In this document: positions 43,289 to 51,074 of the stretch, in pieces | Numbering within the stretch: position 1 is the first letter of the stretch | Layout of the letters: each line of letters starts with the position of its first letter | Assembly (NCBI RefSeq): GCF_011392075.1 | Contig: NZ_JAAJBV010000005.1 | Location: 124,001-188,000 of the forward strand | From: Flavobacterium celericrescens | GTDB lineage: Bacteria > Bacteroidota > Bacteroidia > Flavobacteriales > Flavobacteriaceae | Direction of reading: 5' to 3' | DNA: 64,000 bases | Made by a program: the position numbers and the translations under genes | Notes under the pieces: model-generated | What the model was told of the DNA's origin: nothing | The model's input: only the letters and a program-made list of their open reading frames with translations | Database searches by the model: none

Positions 43289-44473
43289 TTACTTCAAAAA
43301 TTCAAAAACTCCAGCGGCTCCTTGACCTGTTCCAACACACATTGAAACGATTCCGTATTTGCTGTTTCTCTGGCGCATTTCGTCAAACAATTGAACCGAT
43401 AGTTTAGCACCAGTACAACCTAGTGGGTGACCTAAAGCGATAGCGCCACCATTAACGTTTACGATTTCAGGATTTAAACCTAATTCTCTCACAACTGCTA
43501 AAGATTGTGCTGCAAAAGCTTCGTTTAATTCAATTAAATCGATTTGGTCTTGTTTTAATCCTGCTTGTTTCAATGCTTTTGGAATGGCTGTAACTGGACC
43601 AATTCCCATGATTCTTGGTTCTACACCTGAAGCAGCGTAGCTTACCATTCTTGCAATTGGTTCTAAGTTTAATTCTTTTACCATTTCTTCGCTCATGATT
43701 AAAACGAAAGCTGCACCATCACTCATTTGAGAAGAGTTGCCAGCAGTAACCGAACCATCAGCAGCGAATACAGGACGTAATCCAGCTAAAGCTTCTACTG
43801 AAGTTCCAGCTCTTGGACCTTCATCTTTATTTACTACGTATGACTTTGTTTCTTTTTTACCATTTTCGTTGATAAACGTTTGTTCTACTGTGATAGGAGC
43901 AATTTGTTTATCGAATTTACCTTCTGCCTGAGCTTTTAAAGCTTTTAAATGAGATTGATAAGCAAATTCATCTTGGTCAGCACGAGAAACGTTGAATTGT
44001 TTTGCAACAGCTTCAGCCGTTAATCCCATTCCCCAATAATAATCTTCGTGACCTGCAGCGGCAACTTTGTAATCAGGTGTTGGTTTGTAACCTCCCATAG
44101 GAATGTAACTCATACTTTCGGCACCACCAGCAATAATACAATCTGCCATTCCTGATTGAATTTTAGCCGTTGCCATTGCGATAGTTTCAACTCCAGAAGC
44201 ACAATATCTGTTTACTGTAACTCCAGGAACATCTGTAATTTTTAATCCCATTAACGAAATTAAACGACCAACGTTTAAACCTTGTTCTGCTTCTGGCATG
44301 GCGTTTCCTACCATCACGTCATCAATACGTGTTTTGTCGAAATCAGGCAACTCTTTCATCATGTGTTCGATGGTTTCTGCTGCTAATTCGTCAGGTCTTT
44401 TGAATCGGAATAAGCCTTTTGGAGCTTTTCCAACTGCTGTTCTATATCCTTTTACTATATATGCTGTTCTCAT
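43289..44473 (-). CDS. fadA: Acetyl-CoA C-acyltransferase (thiolase), FadA
   Basis: A 394-residue thiolase for the last step of beta-oxidation. Active-site residues: Cys in NRYCASGVETIAMA (about residue 90), His in NVNGGAIALGHPLGCTGAK (about 350) and Cys in SMCVGTGQGAAGVFEF (about 382). The start lies 3 bases after the fadN stop, so the two are coupled, as expected for subunits of a trifunctional complex. Length equals Bacillus FadA closely. Confidence 0.97.
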   Translation of the reverse strand: MRTAYIVKGYRTAVGKAPKGLFRFKRPDELAAETIEHMMKELPDFDKTRIDDVMVGNAMPEAEQGLNVGRLISLMGLKITDVPGVTVNRYCASGVETIAMATAKIQSGMADCIIAGGAESMSYIPMGGYKPTPDYKVAAAGHEDYYWGMGLTAEAVAKQFNVSRADQDEFAYQSHLKALKAQAEGKFDKQIAPITVEQTFINENGKKETKSYVVNKDEGPRAGTSVEALAGLRPVFAADGSVTAGNSSQMSDGAAFVLIMSEEMVKELNLEPIARMVSYAASGVEPRIMGIGPVTAIPKALKQAGLKQDQIDLIELNEAFAAQSLAVVRELGLNPEIVNVNGGAIALGHPLGCTGAKLSVQLFDEMRQRNSKYGIVSMCVGTGQGAAGVFEFLK

Positions 44474-44476
44474 TTC

Positions 44477-46867
44477 TTAGTTTCTTAATGGTTTCCCTTT
44501 GGTTAACATGTACTGAATTCTTTCTAAAGATTTTCTTTCTCCAGTTAATGATAAAAATGCTTCTCTTTCTAAATCCAATAAATATTGTTCAGAAACTAAA
44601 GTTGCTTCTGATAAATCGCCACCAGCCATTACATAAGCTAATTTGTTGGCGATTTTCTTATCGTGTTCAGAAATGTATTTACCCGCTTCCATTTGGTCCG
44701 TTCCAACTAAGAACATACCTAAAGCTTGTTTACCTAATACTTTGATGTCTTTTCTTCTTACAGGTTGTGTATAGCCTTGTTCTGCCATTTGTAAAGCTAC
44801 TTGTTTAGCTGTAGCGATTTGGCGGTCTTTGTTTACTACTACAATATCTCTTCCTTTTTGTAAAACTCCAGTATCAAAACCTTCGTAAGCTGAAGTTGCT
44901 ACTTTTGCCATACCTACTGTTAAGAAATATTCTTGTAAAACGTTTAATTCAACATCGTTTTTACGGAATAAATCAGAAGCTCTTAAAGCCATTTCTTTAG
45001 AACCACCACCACCAGGAATTACTCCAACACCAAATTCTACTAATCCGATGTAAGTTTCTGCAGCGGCAACAGCTCTATCAGCGTGCATGGTTAATTCGCA
45101 ACCACCACCTAATGTCATTCCGTGAGGAGCAACGATAACTGGAATTGCAGAATAACGACAACGCATCATCGTGTCTTGGAACATTTTGATGGCCATGTTT
45201 AATTCGTCATATTCTTGCTCTACAGCCATCATGAAAATCATTCCTAAATTAGCTCCAACAGAGAAATTTGCTCCTTGATTACCAATTACTAAACCATTGT
45301 AGTCTTTTTCAGCAATATCAATGGCTTTGTTGATTCCTTGTAAAACACCAGCGCCAATAGAATTCATTTTAGAGGTAAATTCTAAATTGATGATACCATC
45401 ACCTAAATCGGTAATTATAGAATCGCTGTTGTTCCATATTTTTTTGCTTTCGCGAATGTTATTTAAGATGATGAAAGCATCCTGACCAGGAATTTTCTCT
45501 ACTTTTTTATTAGTGATAGAGTAGAAGTGTGTTGCTCCATCTTTAACTGAATAGAAAGAAGTACTTCCAGAAGCTAACATATCAGTTACCCAAGTAGCAG
45601 GTTGATAGCCTTCCGCTTTCATTAATTCAATTCCTTTTTCAACACCGATAGCATCCCAAATTTCGAATGGACCGTTTTCCCAACCAAATCCAGCTTTCAT
45701 AGCATCGTCGATTTTATAGAAAGCGTCGGTGATTTCAGGAATTCTGTTAGAGCAATATTGGAACATCGAAGCGAAATTTTTTCTGTAAAATTCTCCTGCT
45801 TTGTCTTTTCCAGTAACTAAAACTTTGAATCTGTCGATTGGTTTTTCAATCGTTTTGGTTAATTCTAAAGTTGCGAATGAAGCTTTTTTATTCGCTCTAT
45901 ATTCTAATGTATCTAAGTCTAAAGTTAGAATGTCTTTTCCTTCTTTTTTGTAGAAACCTTGTCCTGTTTTGCTTCCCAACCATTTGTTTTCCATCATTTT
46001 GTTAACAAATTCAGGAAGTTTGAACAATTCATGAGCCTCGTCGTTTGGACAATTTTCATAAATTCCGTTAGCAACATGAACTAAAGTATCTAAACCTACA
46101 ACATCAACCGTTCTAAAAGTAGCTGATTTTGGACGACCAATTACTGGTCCTGTTAATTTATCTACTTCTTCAACGGTTAATCCCATTTCCTTTACTTGAT
46201 GGAACAAACTTTGGATTCCGAAAATTCCAATTCTATTTCCAATAAAAGCTGGAGAATCTTTAGCAATCACCGAAGTTTTTCCTAAGAATTTTTCACCATA
46301 ACCATTCAAGAAATCCAATACTTCTTGTGATGTTTTTGGTCCAGGAATAATTTCAAATAATTTTAAGTAACGCGCAGGATTAAAGAAGTGCGTACCACAG
46401 AAATGTTGTTGGAAATCTTCGCTTCTTCCTTCGCTCATAAATTGAATAGGAATACCAGAAGTATTTGAAGTCACTAAAGTTCCTAGTTTTCTATATTTAT
46501 CAACTTGTTCAAAAACAATTTTTTTAATGTCTAAGCGCTCTACAACAACTTCGATAATCCAATCTGCAGTTGCAATTTTAGACATATCATCTGTTGTATT
46601 TCCTGTAGTTATTCGATTAGCAAAACTGGGATGATAAATAGGAGAGGGTTTCGATTTTAAAGCATTAGCTAAATGGTCATTCACCAATCTATTTCTAACA
46701 ACTTTACTTTCTAAAGTCAATCCTTTTTTCTGTTCAGCTTCGGTTAATTCGTTTGGAGCAATGTCTAATAATAAGACTTCTACACCAATATTAGCAAAAT
46801 GACAAGCGATGCCGCTTCCCATAATACCCGAACCTATAACAGCTACTTTTTTAATATTACGTTTCAT
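44477..46867 (-). CDS. fadN: 3-hydroxyacyl-CoA dehydrogenase / enoyl-CoA hydratase, FadN type
   Basis: A 796-residue bifunctional beta-oxidation enzyme. The hydroxyacyl-CoA dehydrogenase part comes first (NAD motif VIGSGIMGSGIACHFA at residues 10-25, catalytic region CGTHFFNPARYLKLFEI). The enoyl-CoA hydratase part follows at about 500-700 (HGMTLGGGCELTMHADRA, FGVGVIPGGGGSKEMA). This order is reversed relative to E. coli FadB and equals Bacillus FadN (789 residues). A marR gene lies 20 bases upstream. Confidence 0.95.
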   Translation of the reverse strand: MKRNIKKVAVIGSGIMGSGIACHFANIGVEVLLLDIAPNELTEAEQKKGLTLESKVVRNRLVNDHLANALKSKPSPIYHPSFANRITTGNTTDDMSKIATADWIIEVVVERLDIKKIVFEQVDKYRKLGTLVTSNTSGIPIQFMSEGRSEDFQQHFCGTHFFNPARYLKLFEIIPGPKTSQEVLDFLNGYGEKFLGKTSVIAKDSPAFIGNRIGIFGIQSLFHQVKEMGLTVEEVDKLTGPVIGRPKSATFRTVDVVGLDTLVHVANGIYENCPNDEAHELFKLPEFVNKMMENKWLGSKTGQGFYKKEGKDILTLDLDTLEYRANKKASFATLELTKTIEKPIDRFKVLVTGKDKAGEFYRKNFASMFQYCSNRIPEITDAFYKIDDAMKAGFGWENGPFEIWDAIGVEKGIELMKAEGYQPATWVTDMLASGSTSFYSVKDGATHFYSITNKKVEKIPGQDAFIILNNIRESKKIWNNSDSIITDLGDGIINLEFTSKMNSIGAGVLQGINKAIDIAEKDYNGLVIGNQGANFSVGANLGMIFMMAVEQEYDELNMAIKMFQDTMMRCRYSAIPVIVAPHGMTLGGGCELTMHADRAVAAAETYIGLVEFGVGVIPGGGGSKEMALRASDLFRKNDVELNVLQEYFLTVGMAKVATSAYEGFDTGVLQKGRDIVVVNKDRQIATAKQVALQMAEQGYTQPVRRKDIKVLGKQALGMFLVGTDQMEAGKYISEHDKKIANKLAYVMAGGDLSEATLVSEQYLLDLEREAFLSLTGERKSLERIQYMLTKGKPLRN

Positions 46868-46887
46868 GTTGTTGATAGGGTTTGTTT

Positions 46888-47328
46888 TTATTTGTCGTTA
46901 AATATTTTTTTATCCGTAATTAACTCATTAATAATTTCGGCTACTTCCATAAAATTTTGCAATTTCTCTTCGGTTAAATTAGCTCTAACTGTATCATTGA
47001 ATCGTAGTACGGTATTTTTTGAAAGTTCTCTTTTTTCTTTACCCAGCTCGGTTAAATATATTAGAACGCCTCTACCATCAGCGGGATTTTTTTTACGAAT
47101 GATTAACCCCTTTTCTTCCATTGATTTTAAGGTACGGGTCAAACTAGTGGCTTCCATTCCCATTCGCGGACCTAGTGTGGTTGATGGTGTTCCATTTTCT
47201 CTATCAATGCTTAAAAGCGCAAAACCTGTTGCCATGGTAGCACCATATTTTGTCGCTTCTTCATTATACATTCTAGCAACTGCTTGCCAAGTATATCTTA
47301 ATATATAGTCAATTGTTTTGTCTTGCAT
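46888..47328 (-). CDS. MarR family regulator of the fad operon
   Basis: A 146-residue winged-helix regulator of the MarR family. The recognition helix is in LGPRMGMEATSLTRTLKSMEEKGLIIRKKNPADGRGVLIYLTELG (about 55-100), with the wing DGRG intact. It opens the operon marR-fadN-fadA-fadE, and a perfect palindrome lies at its promoter. Autorepression and control of beta-oxidation, perhaps relieved by an acyl-CoA, is inferred from placement and matches regulators of fatty-acid degradation in other phyla. Confidence 0.92.
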   Translation of the reverse strand: MQDKTIDYILRYTWQAVARMYNEEATKYGATMATGFALLSIDRENGTPSTTLGPRMGMEATSLTRTLKSMEEKGLIIRKKNPADGRGVLIYLTELGKEKRELSKNTVLRFNDTVRANLTEEKLQNFMEVAEIINELITDKKIFNDK

Positions 47329-47342
47329 AATCTAAATTTGTT

Positions 47343-47380
47343 CAAATATAAAAAAAAATACTATGCACGCATAGTATTTT
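47343..47380 (-). promoter_or_regulatory. fad operon promoter with palindromic MarR operator
   Basis: On the minus strand TATATTTG (47343-47350) is an exact -7 element. Immediately upstream lies a perfect palindrome with 12-bp arms and a two-base centre (47355-47366/47368 region to 47380; core ATACTATGC-AC-GCATAGTAT). It covers the -33 region, where a bound repressor would block polymerase. Confidence 0.8.
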
Positions 47381-47425
47381 AAGACTTTTTTCTATAATTA
47401 ATGATTTTTTAACATTTAAAAAACG

Positions 47426-47450
47426 AAAATCCACCTTTTGGTGGATTTTT
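47426..47450. terminator. Terminator between marR leader and acyl-CoA ligase
   Basis: 10-bp stem (47426-47435 with 47440-47449), TTTT loop, T tracts on both sides; it ends the acyl-CoA ligase transcript. Confidence 0.8.
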
Positions 47451-49232
47451 TTATTGTTCTCCGTATATTTTAGTGTATAAGTTTAAATATTTTTCTTTAA
47501 TTATTTTACGTTTTAATTTCATGGTTGGAGTTAAATGCCCGTCGTTAATTGACCATACGTCTGGTGTAAGCTCAAAACGTTTTACTTTTTCCCAATTGCC
47601 AAAGCGCTCATTATAATGGTCGATTTCCTCTTGAATTCGTTTGATTACTATTGGATTTGAACAAATTTCTTCATTTGAATCACCCAATTTTACATCTGGA
47701 TGTTTAATTGCCCAATCTTTAATAAAATCAAAAGCAGGTTGTATGAATGCAGCTGGCATTTTTTCGCCTTCACCAATTACCATTATTTGCTCAATAAATC
47801 TTGATTGTTTAAAAGTATTTTCTAATAATTGAGGAGCCACATATTTACCACCAGAAGTTTTGAACATTTCTTTTTTACGATCAGTAATTTTTAAGAATCC
47901 TTCATTATCAATTTCGCCAATATCACCTGTGTGGAAATAGCCTCCTTTTAACACTTCATTAGTTTGTGTTTCATCTTTGTAATAACCCATCATTACATTT
48001 GGTCCTTTACATAAGATTTCACCGTCTTCAGCAATTTTTACTTCAACACCATCTAAAACTCTTCCTACTGTTCCTACTTTGAAACCTCTGTTTCTCATGT
48101 CATTAACGGATACTACAGGCGATGTTTCGGTTAATCCATAACCTTCCATAACTGGAATTCCTGCTGCAGTAAATACTTTGGTTAGTCTTGGTTGTAACGC
48201 AGCACTACCAGAAACTAGTAATTCTAATTCGCCTCCAAGTGCTTCTTGCCATTTAGAGAAAATTAATTTTCTGGCAATTTTTAATTGGAATTCATAGAAC
48301 CATCCATTCTCTTGATATGGCTTGTATTGAATTCCCAATCCAGTTGCCCAAAAGAATAATCTCTTTTTAATACCTGTCAATTCAGCACCTTTTGCATAAA
48401 TTTTGTCGTACACTTTTTCCAATAAACGAGGAACAACAGACATTACATGTGGATGTACTTCTTTTAAATTGTCTGATATTTTTTCAATGCTCTCGGCAAA
48501 GTATATTGAAATACCATAATATTGGTATAAGTATGTCAACATTCGCTCAAAAATATGGCAAATAGGTAAGAAACTTAATGCTTTTGTATCACCAGGTCTT
48601 AACGGAACTCTAGGTGCACTTAATAAAACATCCGAAACAATGTTTTGATGCGATAACATCACACCTTTTGGTCTTCCTGTAGTTCCAGACGTATATATTA
48701 TTGTAGCTAAATCAGTTGTAGTGACATTGTTTTTGCGGTCTTCCACAACATCTTGGTTAGATTCATCGGCTCCAAGTTCCAAAATTTCTTTCCAGCTTTT
48801 ACATCCATTAATATCGTTGTAGGAATAAATAGCTTTTAAATTTGGAATATTGTTCTGTACAGCAACTAATTTGTCATATACTTCTTGATCGGATACAAAA
48901 CAATAAGAAGATTCAGAATGATTTAAAATGTATTCGTAATCTTCAGAAGATATCGTTGGATAAATTGGAACTGTTTGTGCGCCAGTTTGCAAAGCACCAA
49001 TATCTGTGATATGCCATTCTGTTCTATTATTTGATGAAATGATTGCGATTTTATCATTTTTTTGAACACCTAAACGAAGTAACCCTCTTGAAATGGCATT
49101 TGCTTTATCAAGATATTCTTTAGTAGAGGTTTTTACCCATTGGTCACCATATTTAGTAACTAATGCATCAGGTAAGTTATATTTTTCTAATTGGTGATAA
49201 GGAAAATCGAATAAGCGTGTAATATTGTTCAT
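47451..49232 (-). CDS. Long-chain acyl-CoA synthetase (AMP-forming)
   Basis: A 593-residue ANL-superfamily ligase that activates fatty acids to acyl-CoA via acyl-AMP. Motifs: TTDLATIIYTSGTTGRPKGVMLSH (P-loop-like, about 175-195), YGLTETSPVVS (about 360), and HTGDIGEID / DRKKEMFKTSGGKYVAP near the C-terminus. Length and the FERMLTYLYQYYG region fit FACS-type ligases that feed beta-oxidation. It is adjacent to, but not in, the fad operon. MenE was considered and rejected (see below). Confidence 0.93.
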   Translation of the reverse strand: MNNITRLFDFPYHQLEKYNLPDALVTKYGDQWVKTSTKEYLDKANAISRGLLRLGVQKNDKIAIISSNNRTEWHITDIGALQTGAQTVPIYPTISSEDYEYILNHSESSYCFVSDQEVYDKLVAVQNNIPNLKAIYSYNDINGCKSWKEILELGADESNQDVVEDRKNNVTTTDLATIIYTSGTTGRPKGVMLSHQNIVSDVLLSAPRVPLRPGDTKALSFLPICHIFERMLTYLYQYYGISIYFAESIEKISDNLKEVHPHVMSVVPRLLEKVYDKIYAKGAELTGIKKRLFFWATGLGIQYKPYQENGWFYEFQLKIARKLIFSKWQEALGGELELLVSGSAALQPRLTKVFTAAGIPVMEGYGLTETSPVVSVNDMRNRGFKVGTVGRVLDGVEVKIAEDGEILCKGPNVMMGYYKDETQTNEVLKGGYFHTGDIGEIDNEGFLKITDRKKEMFKTSGGKYVAPQLLENTFKQSRFIEQIMVIGEGEKMPAAFIQPAFDFIKDWAIKHPDVKLGDSNEEICSNPIVIKRIQEEIDHYNERFGNWEKVKRFELTPDVWSINDGHLTPTMKLKRKIIKEKYLNLYTKIYGEQ

Positions 49233-49349
49233 AATTCACAATTAATATTTGTTGCAAATTATAAAAATAAAACTAATTGTGCAATTTTTTAAACAATTGA
49301 TAATCTTTAGTTTAATTTTTTAAGAATAATAAATTACTATGCAAGCCTA

Positions 49350-50216
49350 CTAAATTTGTTTCAATTGAGAAAGGGTAATGCAAATAATTGAAATTATAGC
49401 CAAAACAATCCCAAAATAGTTCCTTTTGGTCATTTTTTCTTTAAATAAGAGTATTCCGGCTAAGCTTCCTAATACAATAACTCCCATATTCATTCCCGCA
49501 AAAACAGTAGATGGATTTTCAGACAACGCTTTATGAGCTTTTAAATAAAATAAAATGTTTCCAAAATTTAAGATACCTAATCCAATGCCCCAAAAGCAGT
49601 TTTTAAATTTGATTGGCTCTTTTTGAAACAATACTTTATAGATTAATATTAAAAGAGAAACTACAAAAGCACCACAAAAAATAAAAAACAAGGTGGTTGT
49701 AAACGGAACATTACTCGAAGTGGCAACTTTTTTAAACAATGTATCAATAATTCCAAAACCAAGTAAAACCAATATAGGATACAATAATTTTGAAGGCGAA
49801 TTTTTAATTTCAGATTTTTTAAATAACGTGAAAAATATAGCAGAAAAACCTATAATTAAGCCAACAATCTTATAAGAATTGAAGTGCTCCTGAAAAATAA
49901 AATAGGAAGCAATTATAGGGATAAAAAGCGATAACCGTTGGGCAATATCTGTTTTAACAATTCCAGTATGCTTTATTGAAGTGTTTTGAAAAAGAAACAC
50001 AATAGGCAATAAAATAGAAAGACTAATCAATAACTCCAAAGGAAGCGAGCCACTACTTTCTTTAATTTGAGGATTAAATAAAAAGTAGGTAAACGATAAG
50101 GCCACACTATAATTCCAACTGATAATTTGGAAAATATTTAATTGATAACGCTTGGCTATTTTGAGCAATATTCCAACGGAAACACTACAGATTACGCTTA
50201 AAATTACATACCACAT
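49350..50216 (-). CDS. EamA/DMT superfamily transporter
   Basis: A 288-residue permease with ten predicted helices and the internal duplication of the EamA fold, for example GLIIGFSAIFF in the first half and ILGSLAGILLFKEKMTKRNYFGIVLAIISI in the second. Members export amino acids, purines or other metabolites; the substrate is not readable. It follows the DUF3667 gene by 2 bases on the same strand, so the two form an operon. Confidence 0.88.
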   Translation of the reverse strand: MWYVILSVICSVSVGILLKIAKRYQLNIFQIISWNYSVALSFTYFLFNPQIKESSGSLPLELLISLSILLPIVFLFQNTSIKHTGIVKTDIAQRLSLFIPIIASYFIFQEHFNSYKIVGLIIGFSAIFFTLFKKSEIKNSPSKLLYPILVLLGFGIIDTLFKKVATSSNVPFTTTLFFIFCGAFVVSLLILIYKVLFQKEPIKFKNCFWGIGLGILNFGNILFYLKAHKALSENPSTVFAGMNMGVIVLGSLAGILLFKEKMTKRNYFGIVLAIISIICITLSQLKQI

Positions 50217-50218
50217 AA

Positions 50219-51010
50219 TTAAGCTCTATAAGATAAAGGTCCAAAATTCCAATCGCTTACATAGCCATATATCAATAGCATAAATACGACAAGTTCAAAG
50301 ATTATCAATAGCGTAAATACAAGCATTCGCATCGAAAAATACATTTTCTTATAGTAATCTTTAAACGTTTGATAATAACTAAAAATAGGAAAAAATAACA
50401 CTGCAAACGAAGTGAAAAAACTAAAATAACCAGATACTGAATCAAAGTATTTTGTAAAATCTAAAAGGGAAACAATTGAATCAGCTGTAATAATTAAAAG
50501 GATTCCTAAAAAAGTAATGCCAGCTATAATGAAATGCTCGCTAAAATTTAATCTTCGCTTTCTAAAAAGTAAAAAACTATTTACTGCAAATAAGGGAACA
50601 AAACTAAAAATCAAAATTTTGGCATAATCTGTAAAAAAATGCTCAAACTTTTTCCCCGTAACATTACTCTCTTCTGCAAAAGTTTGTCCAATATAAATTT
50701 CAGATAATTTATCATAATAGTTCGATAAAAAAAGATTCAAACCAATTAGAAGTAGAATAAAATAAAAAACATTATAATAACGAATTCTTTTGCCTTCTAT
50801 ATAGTCCAAAGCGGCTTTCCCTGGTCGAGTAAGCGATTCTTTGGCGGTAAAAAGCATTCCTTTTTCTACATGAAACAAACCATGCAGCACATCATGTGCG
50901 ATAAAATGTTTGAAGGTAATACGGTGTATGTCAGTTTTTTGACCACAATTATTACAAAAGTTTCCACTCACTTGATTATTGCAATTAAGGCATGTAGAGG
51001 TTTGGCTCAT
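50219..51010 (-). CDS. DUF3667 zinc-ribbon membrane protein
   Basis: A 263-residue protein with an N-terminal zinc ribbon (Cys8, Cys11, Cys19, Cys22 in CLNCNNQVSGNFCNNCG). The conserved segment HDVLHGLFHVEKGMLFTAKESLTRPGKAALDYIEGKRIRYYNVFYF (about 38-83) marks DUF3667. Five or so membrane helices follow. No function is known. It lies 64 bases downstream of purL's stop side, separated by a terminator, and leads into the EamA transporter. Confidence 0.9.
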   Translation of the reverse strand: MSQTSTCLNCNNQVSGNFCNNCGQKTDIHRITFKHFIAHDVLHGLFHVEKGMLFTAKESLTRPGKAALDYIEGKRIRYYNVFYFILLLIGLNLFLSNYYDKLSEIYIGQTFAEESNVTGKKFEHFFTDYAKILIFSFVPLFAVNSFLLFRKRRLNFSEHFIIAGITFLGILLIITADSIVSLLDFTKYFDSVSGYFSFFTSFAVLFFPIFSYYQTFKDYYKKMYFSMRMLVFTLLIIFELVVFMLLIYGYVSDWNFGPLSYRA

Positions 51011-51041
51011 TTTATAAATGTTTGAATCACAATATTACAAA

Positions 51042-51070
51042 AAAAATCAGCTTATTAAAAGCTGATTTTT
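51042..51070 (-). terminator. Terminator of purL
   Basis: 12-bp stem (51042-51053 with 51059-51070) with A-run before and T-run after, directly after purL's stop codon at 51075. Confidence 0.85.
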
Positions 51071-51074
51071 GATA

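Noticed and set aside
47451..49232. Acyl-CoA ligase as the missing menE
   Set aside because: 593 residues and FACS-type motifs are longer than MenE, and it lies beside beta-oxidation genes.
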